A DNA stretch of 34,767 nt from Flavobacteriales bacterium (GTDB lineage: Bacteria > Bacteroidota > Bacteroidia > Flavobacteriales_F > PHOS-HE28). The stretch is taken from contig JADLBK010000109.1 of the NCBI GenBank assembly GCA_020847755.1, forward strand, positions 1-34,767, written 5' to 3'. The translations under genes were made by a program, and so were the position numbers. The notes under the pieces were generated by a model. The model had not been told where the DNA came from. It worked only from the letters and a program-made list of their open reading frames with translations, and searched no databases. Below are positions 10,090 to 18,196 of this stretch, one piece after another. Within the stretch, counting starts at the first letter, position 1. Each line of letters begins with the position of its first letter.

Positions 10090-11208
10090 TCACGCGCGCA
10101 GGGTGCGATGAACGCTGTAGCTGAGGTCCATGAAGAGCACCTTGGGATTGGCATTGCGTTCCAGGTGCTGGTGCGCCGTTTCCAATTCGTTCCGCAGGCC
10201 TTCGGCGCGGTGCACCGAGAGCATCGCGGCGAAGCGGTGGATGAACTCCTCCTCCTGGCCCACGGCGCGGACCAGACCGGGCGCTCCGACCGACCGCAGC
10301 AGGCTCATGCGCACCAGGTGGAGGCCGTAACGCATCAGGCCCTTCTGCCGCTCGCGGCCCATGCGGGCGAAGTGCTCGGCGAACTCGGCGGCGTCGTGCA
10401 CCTTCAGACCATAGCAGGCCCGCATCCAATCGCGGAAGAGCACGAAAAGCTCCTCCTCGCTCTTCTCGGCCATGGCCGAAGCCTCGAGGAGGTCGCCGCC
10501 ACTGCGCACCGCACAGGCTTGGGCCTCCTCGGGCCCCAGGTCCGGGTGGCGTTCGCGAAGAGCCTGCGCGAGGTCGTCCTCGTGCAGGGCGGGCACCTTC
10601 ACCAACTGCGCACGGCTCAGGATGGTGGGCAGCACCTGGTCGCCCTCCGAGCCCACGAGCAGGAACACGGTGCCGGGCTCGGGCTCCTCCAGGGCCTTCA
10701 ACAACTTGTTGGCCGCATCATCGCTCATCAGCTCGGGCAGCCACACGAGCATCACTTTCCAGCGACCGCTGTAGGCCTTCAAGCTCAGTTTCCGGGTGAT
10801 CTCCGCGGCGATCTCCACCCCCATGCGCAACTGCTTGTTCTCCCCGTCCAGCTGATCGCGCCAGATGGCCGCATCGAGGAAGGGCTCCTTCAGCACGGCC
10901 GCCCGCCACTCCGGAAGCAGGTGCTCGCAGGTCCTGGGCTTCTTGTCGACAAAGAAGATCGGGAAGCTCAGGTTCAGGTCCGGATGCGCCAGTTTGTCCA
11001 TCTGCTTGCACGCCGGGCACTCGCCACAACTGTCCGCCGCACCGGGGGCCTCGCAGAGCAGGTACCGCGCGTACGCCAGGGCCAGGGCCAGGTTCCCACT
11101 GCCCCGCGGGCCCAGGAAGAACTGCGCATGGGGCACACGGCCCTCACGCGCATTGCCGATGAGCCGCGCCTTCAACGCGGTCTGACCGATGATCCGACTG
11201 AAGCGCAC
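10090..11208 (-). CDS. holB: DNA polymerase III subunit delta'
   Basis: This 372-residue clamp-loader subunit belongs to the AAA+ fold. It opens MRFSRIIGQ, with HAQFFLGPRGSGNLALALAYARYLLC at 27-52. The P-loop position has Asn39 instead of Lys, the expected degeneration for delta', which does not hydrolyse ATP. A four-cysteine zinc module lies at Cys52, 61, 64 and 67 (CGECPAC). KVMLVWLPELMSDDAANKLLKALEEPEPGTVFLL is the typical sensor region. The ATG at 11208 lies 4 bases after a TACTTTCG box. The gene is divergent from pgk across 162 bp. Confidence 0.93.
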   Translation of the reverse strand: MRFSRIIGQTALKARLIGNAREGRVPHAQFFLGPRGSGNLALALAYARYLLCEAPGAADSCGECPACKQMDKLAHPDLNLSFPIFFVDKKPRTCEHLLPEWRAAVLKEPFLDAAIWRDQLDGENKQLRMGVEIAAEITRKLSLKAYSGRWKVMLVWLPELMSDDAANKLLKALEEPEPGTVFLLVGSEGDQVLPTILSRAQLVKVPALHEDDLAQALRERHPDLGPEEAQACAVRSGGDLLEASAMAEKSEEELFVLFRDWMRACYGLKVHDAAEFAEHFARMGRERQKGLMRYGLHLVRMSLLRSVGAPGLVRAVGQEEEFIHRFAAMLSVHRAEGLRNELETAHQHLERNANPKVLFMDLSYSVHRTLRA

Positions 11209-11212
11209 GGGA

Positions 11213-11220
11213 CGAAAGTA
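11213..11220 (-). promoter_or_regulatory. candidate -7 box TACTTTCG, leaderless holB
   Basis: The box ends 4 bases before the holB ATG, so a transcript started from it would begin at or next to the start codon. The same octamer appears on the other strand before pgk. Confidence 0.45.
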
Positions 11221-11321
11221 GATAGAGGCTGCATGTTGCTTGGTTGCGCTCTACGCGTTGCATAAGCAACGAACACGTAACGCGTCAACACGCTACCACG
11301 CAACGACCTCCCGTCGCTTGA

Positions 11322-11329
11322 TACTTTCG
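11322..11329 (+). promoter_or_regulatory. candidate -7 box TACTTTCG for pgk
   Basis: The box lies 41 bases upstream of the pgk ATG in the divergent holB/pgk region and matches TAnnTTTG except for one C. No -33 TTG is seen. Confidence 0.45.
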
Positions 11330-11370
11330 CGCCTCGCCCGCCGAAGCGTCACATCGCGAAGGCACCGCTG

Positions 11371-12561
11371 ATGCTCACCATGGACACCTTCTCCTTCGCC
11401 GGCAAGAAAGCCCTTGTCCGCGTGGACCTCAACGTACCCCAGGACGCCACCGGCAAGGTCACCGACGACACCCGCGCCCGCGCCATCGTGCCCACCGTGA
11501 ACAAGATCCTCAAGGACGGCGGAAGCGCCATCCTCATGAGCCACCTGGGCCGCCCCAAGGGCAAGGTGAACCCGGCGATGAGCCTGCGACCGGTGGCCGA
11601 TCACCTGGCCGGGCTGCTGGGCAAGGTGGTCATCTTCGCCACCGATTGCGTGGGCCCCGACGCCAAAGCGAAGGCCGCAGCGCTGAAGCCCGGCGAGGTG
11701 CTGGTGCTGGAGAACCTGCGCTTCCATCCCGAGGAAGAGGGCGGCGATGAGGCCTTCAGCAAGAGCCTGAGCGAGCTCGGCGACGTATACGTCAACGACG
11801 CGTTCGGTACGGCCCACCGCGCCCACGCCAGCACCACCATCGTGGCCAAGTTCTTCCCCACCGCCAAGCTGTTCGGTTACCTCATGCAGGCGGAGATCGA
11901 CAGCGTGGGCAAGGTGCTCGGGAACCCGCAGCGCCCCATGACCGCCATCGTGGGCGGCAGCAAGGTGAGCAGCAAGATCGAGGTGCTGCAGAACCTCATC
12001 GGCACCTGCGACGAGCTCATCATCGGCGGCGGCATGGCCAACACCTTCGTGAAGGCCATGGGCGGCCAGACCGGCGCCAGCCTCGTGGAGGACGACCTGC
12101 TCGACACCGCGCGCGGCATCATCAAGGAGGCCGAAGCGAAAGGCGTGAAGCTCCACATCCCCACCGATGCCGTGGTGGCCGATGCCTTCGCAGAGACCGC
12201 CAACACCGACCAGTGCGCCGCCAACGCCGTGCCCGACGGCTGGATGGCCCTGGACATCGGCCCAGCGAGCATCGAGGCCTGCCGCGCCGCCATCGGGCGC
12301 AGCAAGACCCTGCTGTGGAACGGCCCCATGGGCGTGTTCGAGATGAAGCCCTTCCAGCAGGGCACCATCGCCATCGCGCAGGCCGTGGCCGAGGCCACCG
12401 GCAACGGTGCGTTCAGCCTGGTGGGCGGCGGCGACAGCGTGGCCGCGGTGAACCAGTTCGGCCTGGCCGACAAGATCAGCTACGTGAGCACCGGCGGCGG
12501 CGCCATGCTCGAGTACCTCGAAGGCAAGGTGCTGCCGGGGATCGCGGCGGTACAGGGTTGA
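11371..12561 (+). CDS. pgk: phosphoglycerate kinase
   Basis: This 396-residue glycolytic enzyme interconverts 1,3-bisphosphoglycerate plus ADP with 3-phosphoglycerate plus ATP in the cytoplasm. The signature [13 protein letters not shown], the SHLGRPKG substrate loop, [10 protein letters not shown], the [14 protein letters not shown] segment, [14 protein letters not shown] and the C-terminal [13 protein letters not shown] nucleotide-binding loop are all present. Length is normal. The start is the ATG at 11371; an ATG three codons later (MDTFSF) is an alternative. A perfect 9-bp hairpin begins within its stop codon, before the GNAT gene. Confidence 0.97.
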   Translation: MLTMDTFSFAGKKALVRVDLNVPQDATGKVTDDTRARAIVPTVNKILKDGGSAILMSHLGRPKGKVNPAMSLRPVADHLAGLLGKVVIFATDCVGPDAKAKAAALKPGEVLVLENLRFHPEEEGGDEAFSKSLSELGDVYVNDAFGTAHRAHASTTIVAKFFPTAKLFGYLMQAEIDSVGKVLGNPQRPMTAIVGGSKVSSKIEVLQNLIGTCDELIIGGGMANTFVKAMGGQTGASLVEDDLLDTARGIIKEAEAKGVKLHIPTDAVVADAFAETANTDQCAANAVPDGWMALDIGPASIEACRAAIGRSKTLLWNGPMGVFEMKPFQQGTIAIAQAVAEATGNGAFSLVGGGDSVAAVNQFGLADKISYVSTGGGAMLEYLEGKVLPGIAAVQG

Positions 12562-12580
12562 ACAGGCATCCTGCCTGTTC
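12560..12580 (+). terminator. hairpin after pgk
   Basis: A perfect 9-bp stem (GAACAGGCA / TGCCTGTTC) with a 3-base loop starts inside the pgk TGA and is followed by CTTGG rather than a T tract. It ends 9 bases before the downstream ATG, so it may be a weak terminator or a processing/stability hairpin. Confidence 0.5.
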
Positions 12581-12589
12581 CTTGGAACC

Positions 12590-13099
12590 ATGGTGGTCCT
12601 TACGGACATCACCCCCGCCGACATCACGCACATCCACCGCGGCCTGTCGCACCCGGAGGTGATCCGCTACTACGCGGTGCGCTTCATGACCCTGGAGGCG
12701 ACGCAGGAGCAGATGGACTGGTACGCCACCATCGAGCGTGAAGGCACGGGGAAGTGGTGGGCGATCCGGGCGGCGGTGGGCGGGGAGTTCCTTGGCGCCA
12801 TCGGCATCAACCACATCCACCCGGTGCACAAGCGCTGCGAGCTGGGCTATTGGCTGCTGCCGGAGCACTGGGGCAAGGGCATCATCCACGAGGCGCTCGG
12901 CCGCGTGCTCGACCACGCCTTCAACACCCTGGGGCTTCACCGCGTGACGGCCGAGGTGGAAACGGAGAACGCCGCCAGTGCGCGGGTGCTGCTTCGGCGC
13001 GGATTCCGGCACGAGGGCACCCTGCGGGAATGCGAACGGAAGGAGGGCCATTGGATCAGTCTCGACGTGTACGCGTCACTCGCCTCCGATCAACCCTGA
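12590..13099 (+). CDS. GNAT family N-acetyltransferase (RimJ/RimL-like)
   Basis: This 169-residue acetyltransferase of the ribosomal-protein-type GNAT group uses acetyl-CoA. The N-terminal half has LSHPEVIRYYAVRFMTLEATQEQMDWY. The core strand AIGINHIHPVHKRCELGYWLLPEHWGKGIIHEAL includes the acetyl-CoA pyrophosphate loop (HWGKG), and AEVETENAASARVLLRRGFRHEGTLRE is the classic C-terminal motif. Substrate is unknown; homologues acetylate ribosomal protein N-termini or small molecules. It starts 28 bases after the pgk stop, separated by the hairpin. Confidence 0.88.
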   Translation: MVVLTDITPADITHIHRGLSHPEVIRYYAVRFMTLEATQEQMDWYATIEREGTGKWWAIRAAVGGEFLGAIGINHIHPVHKRCELGYWLLPEHWGKGIIHEALGRVLDHAFNTLGLHRVTAEVETENAASARVLLRRGFRHEGTLRECERKEGHWISLDVYASLASDQP

Positions 13100-13111
13100 C
13101 GGCGGAAGCGC

Positions 13112-13119
13112 TACCTTCG
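13112..13119 (+). promoter_or_regulatory. candidate -7 box TACCTTCG before the cold-shock-domain gene
   Basis: The box lies 66 bases upstream of the ATG at 13186, just after the GNAT stop. It would give a leader of about 60 nt containing a hairpin at 13138-13155. Confidence 0.42.
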
Positions 13120-13137
13120 TCTCACCCATGGACCCGT

Positions 13138-13155
13138 CCGCACGCACGTGTGCGG
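13138..13155 (+). promoter_or_regulatory. leader hairpin before the cold-shock-domain gene
   Basis: A perfect 6-bp stem (CCGCAC / GTGCGG) with a 6-base loop is flanked by a possible outer stem, CCCGT at 13133-13137 with ACGGG at 13167-13171. Cold-shock mRNAs often have structured leaders; a role here is inference. Confidence 0.3.
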
Positions 13156-13185
13156 GCGATCGCCCCACGGGACCAACATTTCCGC

Positions 13186-13620
13186 ATGGCCGATTCGTTC
13201 AACAAACGCGAGCAGGAAAAGCGCCGTCAGCAGAAACAGGAGGAAAAGGAGCGCCGCAAGGCCGAACGCAAGGCCAGCAGCGCCGGCGGGGGCTTGGACA
13301 ACATGATCGCGTACGTCGACGAGTTCGGCCGGATCACCGACACCCCCCCGGATCCCACGAAACGTCAGGAGATCAAGGCCGAGGACATCGAGATCGGGGT
13401 GCCCAAGCGCGAGGACGTGCCGCCCGAGCCGCTCAAGGGCCGGTTGGACCGCTTTGATGAAGGCCGAGGCTTCGGATTCATCCAGGACAATGGGTCGCGC
13501 GAGCGCTACTTCGTGCACATCAGCGCCATGCTCGAGGAAATCCGCGTGGGCGATACGGTCACCTTCGAACTCGAGCGGGGCCCGCGGGGCATGAACGCCG
13601 TCCGGGTGAAGAAGGCCTGA
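13186..13620 (+). CDS. cold-shock-domain RNA/DNA-binding protein with charged N-terminal extension
   Basis: This 144-residue protein starts at the ATG at 13186. Residues 1-40 are extremely Lys/Glu/Arg/Gln-rich (KREQEKRRQQKQEEKERRK) and probably helical. Residues 43-75 form a linker, and the last 65 residues are a cold-shock domain with GRLDRFDEGRGFGFIQ (RNP1-like) and RYFVHIS (RNP2-like) followed by DTVTFELERGPRGMNAVRV. Such proteins bind single-stranded nucleic acid and melt RNA structure. Bacteroidota commonly carry this longer form as well as plain CspA-type proteins. It converges with cvpA, 22 bp away. Confidence 0.9.
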   Translation: MADSFNKREQEKRRQQKQEEKERRKAERKASSAGGGLDNMIAYVDEFGRITDTPPDPTKRQEIKAEDIEIGVPKREDVPPEPLKGRLDRFDEGRGFGFIQDNGSRERYFVHISAMLEEIRVGDTVTFELERGPRGMNAVRVKKA

Positions 13621-13642
13621 TCGGGCAGCCACGCCCCGGCGC

Positions 13643-14164
13643 TCACAGGCGCTCCTCCAGCTCCTGTTCCACCTGTTCCAACGTTCGGCCCACCCACTTG
13701 GCCTCGCCCAGAGCAGGCACGACCATCGGCGCGAAGGCGCGGAGCGGTGCCGCGACCACCGATCCATCGAGCGCCTCGCGTGCAGCGCTCCAGCGCGGGC
13801 CCTGCCACGCGGCGAACAGGTTGATGAGCACGCTCAGCACGAAGGCCTTGCGCACCAGGGCGAAGGCCACCCCGGCCACCTTGTTGGGCAGACCGAGCTG
13901 GGCCGCGTCGATGGCCGTGGTGAGCGCACGGCCCAACAGGTGCACCGCCAGCAGCACCGCCAGAAAGGTGACCAGGAAGCTCACGGCCTCCTGTGCGGGG
14001 TCAAGGCCGAGCCAGGCCGCCACCCGGTCGTTGAGGTGAAGGCCCGCCCAGATGCCCGCCACCCAGGCCAGCAGTCCGGCGAGCTCGCGTACGAACCCGT
14101 GGAGGAACCCCTGTACTGCGGCAATACCCAGCAAGGCCACCAAGACCCAATCCAGCCAGTTCAT
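13643..14164 (-). CDS. CvpA family membrane protein
   Basis: This 173-residue inner-membrane protein has four hydrophobic helices (about 5-25, 29-45, 62-85 and 100-122). It starts MNWLDWVLVALLGIAAVQGFLHG, the usual CvpA opening, with GFVRELAGLLAWVAGIWAG following. CvpA was named for colicin V production and is linked to envelope integrity and purine-dependent phenotypes in E. coli; its molecular role is unclear. The ATG at 14164 was preferred over an upstream in-frame ATG at 14227 because family members start at the first helix. It is divergent from the next gene with only 48 bases between starts. Confidence 0.88.
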   Translation of the reverse strand: MNWLDWVLVALLGIAAVQGFLHGFVRELAGLLAWVAGIWAGLHLNDRVAAWLGLDPAQEAVSFLVTFLAVLLAVHLLGRALTTAIDAAQLGLPNKVAGVAFALVRKAFVLSVLINLFAAWQGPRWSAAREALDGSVVAAPLRAFAPMVVPALGEAKWVGRTLEQVEQELEERL

Positions 14165-14212
14165 GGATGTGAATGTGGTGAATGTGCGCGAGGTGGCGAT
14201 GCGATCGGTCCG

Positions 14213-14605
14213 ATGGCATCTTTGCACGCCCCCCGGACCCTGTTACCACACTCGCGCTTCTCCACGACCCTCCCCTTGGACCTCACCTTCGAAAAACGCT
14301 GGCGCGATCTGCTGAAGCTCATGGAGCAACGGTTCGGCGCACCCGTCGACCTCAACGGGCTGATCTTCCTGGTGGGGGTGCAGGAACTGGGACAGCACGC
14401 GCGCGAGTTCAAGAAGGACGAGAAGGTGAACCTGATGCACATCGGCATCTGCGTCCTGCTGCTGCCTTACGGGTATTACCGCGAGCTGGGGCGCGATGCC
14501 GATGGATGGCCGCACTTTGAGCGCGCACGGGACCTGCCCCCCCTTTCCGACAAGGAACAGGAGCGGCTGATGAAGGAGGCCTTGCTGGACTACTTCGAGC
14601 GCTGA
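14213..14605 (+). CDS. conserved hypothetical protein of Bacteroidota
   Basis: I recognise the sequence type but not a function. Residues from about 22 onward (LDLTFEKRWRDLLKLMEQRFGAPVDLNGLIFLVGVQELGQHAREFKKDEKVNLMHIGICVLLLPYGYYREL, broken by no gaps) resemble a small soluble family widespread in Flavobacteriia. The start is uncertain: the ATG at 14213 gives 130 residues, but its first 21 look unlike the family and a CATCTTTG box lies just inside, so the TTG at 14276 (109 residues) may be the true start. No signal peptide or membrane helix is seen. Confidence 0.7.
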   Translation: MASLHAPRTLLPHSRFSTTLPLDLTFEKRWRDLLKLMEQRFGAPVDLNGLIFLVGVQELGQHAREFKKDEKVNLMHIGICVLLLPYGYYRELGRDADGWPHFERARDLPPLSDKEQERLMKEALLDYFER

Positions 14606-14652
14606 TCACCGTCACTGCCCACGCCGCATGAGTTCGCGGGCGGCACTGCGCA

Positions 14653-15045
14653 CTAGGGCGTCACGGGCACCAGGGTCACCACCTCCTCGGCGGTCTCCTC
14701 CTCCACGATCTTGATGATACCCTCGCCCACGGCGCTGTCCTTGAAGCTCACGATGTCCAGAACGGCGAACCCGGCCTGGCCCTGCTCATAGAAGCCAGTG
14801 TAATCGAACTCGACCCAGCCATCATTGCCGGTGAGCTTCTCCTGGGTGAGGCGGGTCGGATCGCCCAGAGGGTACACCGGATCGGCATAAAGCTTCACAT
14901 AGGCCTCCGGCACCGCGCTGCCGTTCTGGTCCTGGATGCGGATGCGGGCGACCGTGGGTTTCTCCTTGTTGCAGGCGGGCAGCATCGGCCAGCACACCAG
15001 CACGGCCAGCATCATCACCGGGATACGGAAGGTCGATCGCCTCAT
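14653..15045 (-). CDS. small predicted lipoprotein with a transthyretin-like domain
   Basis: This 130-residue protein starts at the ATG at 15045. The signal peptide MRRSTFRIPVMMLAVLVCWPMLPAC has a lipobox Cys at 25, followed by NKEKPTVARIRIQDQNGSAVPEAYVKLYAD. The pattern of a beta-strand, Gly-rich turn, AYVKLYAD strand and a TGNDGWVEFDYTG segment resembles carboxypeptidase-regulatory or transthyretin-like beta-sandwich domains found on Bacteroidota envelope proteins. Specific function is unknown. A full promoter (TTTG, 21-base spacer, TACTTTTG) lies upstream, reaching into the start of the divergent cyclophilin gene. Confidence 0.78.
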   Translation of the reverse strand: MRRSTFRIPVMMLAVLVCWPMLPACNKEKPTVARIRIQDQNGSAVPEAYVKLYADPVYPLGDPTRLTQEKLTGNDGWVEFDYTGFYEQGQAGFAVLDIVSFKDSAVGEGIIKIVEEETAEEVVTLVPVTP

Positions 15046-15050
15046 CGCAG

Positions 15051-15058
15051 TACTTTTG
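15051..15058 (+). promoter_or_regulatory. -7 box TACTTTTG for the cyclophilin gene
   Basis: This is an exact TAnnTTTG match, 51 bases before the ATG at 15110. It lies downstream (in the opposite sense) of the minus-strand promoter, so the two divergent leaders would overlap. No -33 TTG is seen. Confidence 0.5.
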
Positions 15059-15089
15059 GGCGCCTGGCCGCTGACGGCTTGGCGATCCT

Positions 15090-15122
15090 CAAAAGTAGCG
15101 TCCAAAGCGATGTTCCCGCAAA
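15090..15122 (-). promoter_or_regulatory. promoter for the small lipoprotein gene (-33 TTTG, -7 TACTTTTG)
   Basis: The minus strand reads TTTG (15119-15122), 21 bases, then TACTTTTG (15090-15097), both exact Bacteroidota elements at the right spacing. The -33 box lies inside the first codons of the divergent cyclophilin gene. The predicted leader to the ATG at 15045 is about 38 nt. Confidence 0.62.
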
Positions 15123-15820
15123 TCACCCCGGCCAAGCTCACGGTCGCGCTCGCGATCCTGATGCTCCCCGCCACCCTGTCCGCTCAGAACGGCAAGGGCA
15201 CCAAGGACTCCACCACGCGCCCCCGGGTGGAGGTACGCACCACCCTGGGAACGATGATCGTGGAGCTGTACAACGAGACGCCCCAGCACCGCGACAACTT
15301 CCTGAAGCTGGTGAAGGAGCACTTCTACGACAGCCTGGTCTTCCACCGGGTGATCCCGGGCTTCATGGTGCAGGGGGGCGACCCGGACAGCAAGCATGCC
15401 GCGGTCGGCATGCCCCTGGGCATGGGCGGACCGGGATACACCGTGCCCGCCGAGATCCTCCCGGGCCTTTACCACACGAAGGGCACCCTGGCCGCAGCCC
15501 GGCAGGGCGACCAGGTGAACCCCACCAAGGCCAGCAGCGGAAGCCAGTTCTACATCGTGCAGGGCCGCACCTATCAACCACAGGAGATGGACATGATCGC
15601 CAAGCGCAACGCCACGATGGGGACACCGGTCACCTATGACGATGCGGCCAAGGCGCGATATGCCAGTGTGGGCGGCGCCCCGCATCTGGACGGTGCCTAC
15701 ACCGTGTTCGGCGAAGTGGTCGAAGGGCTTGATGTGGTGGACAAGATCGCGGGCGTGCAGCGCGATGGCCGCGACCGTCCCGCCGAGGACATCCGCATGT
15801 GGATGAAGGTGCTCCCATGA
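15110..15820 (+). CDS. secreted cyclophilin-type peptidyl-prolyl cis-trans isomerase
   Basis: This 236-residue cyclophilin follows a cleavable signal peptide (about 1-26, ending LPATLSAQ). The domain starts VEVRTTLGTMIVELYNETPQHRDNFLKL, with FYDSLVFHRVIPGFMVQGGDP as the diagnostic core containing the catalytic Arg, then GTLAAARQGDQVNPTKASSGSQFYIVQG and YTVFGEVVEGLDVVDKI. It catalyses proline isomerisation, here probably in the periplasm. An insert around YQPQEMDMIAKRNATMG, between the QFYIVQG strand and the last strands, is common in Bacteroidota members. Its stop overlaps the pheS start (ATGA). Confidence 0.93.
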   Translation: MFPQITPAKLTVALAILMLPATLSAQNGKGTKDSTTRPRVEVRTTLGTMIVELYNETPQHRDNFLKLVKEHFYDSLVFHRVIPGFMVQGGDPDSKHAAVGMPLGMGGPGYTVPAEILPGLYHTKGTLAAARQGDQVNPTKASSGSQFYIVQGRTYQPQEMDMIAKRNATMGTPVTYDDAAKARYASVGGAPHLDGAYTVFGEVVEGLDVVDKIAGVQRDGRDRPAEDIRMWMKVLP

Positions 15821-16878
15821 GCCTGCAGGAGCGCATCATCGCCTTGGAGGCCGAGGTGAAGGCCGCCGCTGCGGAGTCGGCCGAGGCGGTGGAGCGCTTC
15901 CGCATCGCCTACCTGGGCCGCAACGGGGCGGTGACGGCGCTGTTCGACGACTTCAAGCAACTGGCGGCCGAGGAGAAGAAAGCGCTCGGACAGCGCCTCA
16001 ACCAGCTCAAGCAGGCCGCCCAGGCCCGGTTGGATGAACTGAAACAGGCGGCGGACCAGCAGCACGACGACCATGCGGGCCTGGATGACCCCACGCGGCC
16101 GGCAGCGCTCGATGGGGCCGGCAGCCTGCACCCCATCACCCTGGTGCGCCGTCGCATCGTGGACATCTTCGCCCGCATCGGCTTCACCGTGAGCGAAGGC
16201 CCGGAGGTGGAGGATGACCACCACAACTTCGGTGCGCTCAACTTCCCGCCCGAGCACCCTGCGCGCGACATGCAGGACACCTTTTTCGTGGACCCCGGGA
16301 CAGGCGCCCCGGCCACAGCAGCGGGCGCCCTGGCCCTGCGCACCCACACCAGCAGCGTGCAGGTGCGAGTGATGGAAGGTCAGCGCCCGCCGATCCGCAC
16401 CGTGAGCCCCGGACGCGTGTACCGCAACGAGGCCATCAGTGCGCGGGCCCACTGCATGTTCCACCAGGTGGAGGGGCTGTATGTGGACAAGGGGGTCAGC
16501 TTCGCCGAATTGAAGGGCACCCTGGACCACTTCGCCAAGGCCTTGTTCGGCCCCGAGGTGGTCATCCGCATGCGGCCGAGCTACTTCCCCTTCACCGAGC
16601 CCAGCGCCGAAGTGGACATGAGCTGCACCATTTGCGGTGGCACCGGCTGCGCGGTGTGCAAGCACAGCGGCTGGGTGGAGATCATGGGCTGCGGCATGGT
16701 GGATCCGGCGGTGCTGAGCAACTGCGGGATCGATCCCGAGGTGTACAGCGGCTTCGCCTTCGGCATGGGCGTGGAGCGCATCGCGCAACTCCGCTTCCGG
16801 GTGCCCGACCTGCGCCTCTACTGGGAGAACGACGTGCGCTTCCTGGAGCAGTTCAGCGCGGAGGCCTTCCGCGACTAG
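15817..16878 (+). CDS. pheS: phenylalanine--tRNA ligase subunit alpha
   Basis: This 353-residue class II synthetase catalytic subunit charges tRNA-Phe together with PheT. The N-terminal coiled coil (about 1-90; LEAEVKAAAAESAEAVERFR) binds tRNA. The catalytic core has HPITLVRRRIVDIFARIGF, GPEVEDDHHNFGALNFP, DTFFVD, LRTHTSSVQVR (motif 2 region), FHQVEGLYVD and GFAFGMGVERIAQLRF (motif 3). The ATG at 15817 overlaps the cyclophilin stop by 4 bases; an in-frame ATG at 15799 would lie inside that gene. pheT is not in the window. Confidence 0.96.
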   Translation: MSLQERIIALEAEVKAAAAESAEAVERFRIAYLGRNGAVTALFDDFKQLAAEEKKALGQRLNQLKQAAQARLDELKQAADQQHDDHAGLDDPTRPAALDGAGSLHPITLVRRRIVDIFARIGFTVSEGPEVEDDHHNFGALNFPPEHPARDMQDTFFVDPGTGAPATAAGALALRTHTSSVQVRVMEGQRPPIRTVSPGRVYRNEAISARAHCMFHQVEGLYVDKGVSFAELKGTLDHFAKALFGPEVVIRMRPSYFPFTEPSAEVDMSCTICGGTGCAVCKHSGWVEIMGCGMVDPAVLSNCGIDPEVYSGFAFGMGVERIAQLRFRVPDLRLYWENDVRFLEQFSAEAFRD

Positions 16879-16888
16879 TGCATCCTGC

Positions 16889-18181
16889 ATGCGGGCGCCC
16901 TCCGGATCCAACACCAAGGACAACGGGCCGTCCGCTTCCTCGCACGCCACTGACGTGCTGATCGTGGGCGCCGGACCCGGCGGATGCACGGCGGCGCTGC
17001 AACTGGCCCGGCACGGCGTGCGCACCATGCTGATCGAGAAGGCCGTGTTCCCCCGGGACAAGGTGTGCGGCGACGCCCTCAGTGGGAAGGTGATGCGGGT
17101 GTTGGGGCGCATCGACCCGGACCTGGTGGCGCGGGTGAACGCCCACGCCCATCGGATGCCCAGCTGGGGCGTCACCTTCGTGGCACCGGGCGGCAAGGCG
17201 CTGCGCGTACCCTTCTCCCGCCACACCGGCGAAGGCGAGGCCCCGGGCGCCATCCTGCCCCGTCTGGACTTCGACGCGATACTGTTCGATGCCGTGAAGC
17301 GGACCAACGCCGTGCAGGTGCTGGAGGCGACCTCCGCGAAACAGTACACGCGCACACCCGACGGCTGGACCGTAGCGCTGGACGGTGGCCGGTCCGTGCG
17401 TTGCAGGCTCGTGCTTGCCGCGGATGGGGCCCATTCGCAGTTCGCCCGGCATGTGGCCGGATCGGCGATGGACCCGCGTCACCAGGCCGCTGGAGTTCGG
17501 GCCTACTACGAAGGCATCACGGACCTCGACCCGCATGGCTTCATCGAGCTGCACTTCCTGAAGGAGCTGTTGCCCGGCTACCTCTGGATCTTCCCGCTGC
17601 CCGGTGGCCGCGCCAACGTGGGGCTGGGGCTGCGCAGCGATCACGTGCGCAGCCGGGAACTGGACCTGAAGACCGAGCTACAGCGCTTGGTCTCCTCACA
17701 CCCCACCCTGAAGTACCGCTTCGCGAACGCGCAGATCGAAGGGCCGGTGCAGGGCATGGGGCTTCCCCTGGCCAGCAAGCGCCATCCGTTGAGCGGCGAG
17801 GGCTACCTCCTGATCGGGGACGCGGGGCACCTCATCGACCCCTTCACCGGTGAGGGCATCAGCCATGCGATGATCAGCGGGGTGCACGCGGCCGACGTGG
17901 CGCACGAGGCGCTGCGCGAGGGGCGCACCGACGCGGCCTTCCTGAAGGCCTACGACAGGCGCGTGTGGAGGCGGCTGGGCCAGGAGCTGGCCATCAGCAC
18001 CCGGTTGCAGGACCTGGCCCACCAGGCCTGGCTCTTTGATCTCGTGGTGAAGCGGGCCAACCGCAACCCGGCGCTGGCGGACACGATCAGCAGCATGTTC
18101 ACCGACCTGGACCTGCGGGCGCGGCTGAAGAAGCCGGGCTTCTACATGGACCTGGTGCTGGGGCGCCGGCTGTCCCAGTAA
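16889..18181 (+). CDS. geranylgeranyl reductase family FAD-dependent oxidoreductase
   Basis: This 430-residue flavoprotein of the ChlP/digeranylgeranylglycerophospholipid reductase group saturates isoprenoid chains or related substrates in other organisms. The N-terminal dinucleotide fold has DVLIVGAGPGGCTAALQLA (22-40), followed by FPRDKVCGDALSGKVM, the motif with a conserved cysteine typical of this family. LAADGAHSQFAR (about residue 175) and GYLLIGDAGHLIDPFTGEGISHAM (FAD-contacting) complete the fold. The first 20 residues are Ser/Asn-rich and may not be conserved. It starts 10 bases after pheS and is probably co-transcribed. Its substrate in this organism is not deducible. Confidence 0.85.
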   Translation: MRAPSGSNTKDNGPSASSHATDVLIVGAGPGGCTAALQLARHGVRTMLIEKAVFPRDKVCGDALSGKVMRVLGRIDPDLVARVNAHAHRMPSWGVTFVAPGGKALRVPFSRHTGEGEAPGAILPRLDFDAILFDAVKRTNAVQVLEATSAKQYTRTPDGWTVALDGGRSVRCRLVLAADGAHSQFARHVAGSAMDPRHQAAGVRAYYEGITDLDPHGFIELHFLKELLPGYLWIFPLPGGRANVGLGLRSDHVRSRELDLKTELQRLVSSHPTLKYRFANAQIEGPVQGMGLPLASKRHPLSGEGYLLIGDAGHLIDPFTGEGISHAMISGVHAADVAHEALREGRTDAAFLKAYDRRVWRRLGQELAISTRLQDLAHQAWLFDLVVKRANRNPALADTISSMFTDLDLRARLKKPGFYMDLVLGRRLSQ

Positions 18182-18196
18182 GGGCCTTCCTCCCGC

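Noticed and set aside
13128..13185. Start of the cold-shock-domain protein at the ATG at 13128, right after the TACCTTCG box.
   Set aside because: That ATG is out of frame with the cold-shock domain; the in-frame ATG at 13186 begins the charged N-terminal extension.
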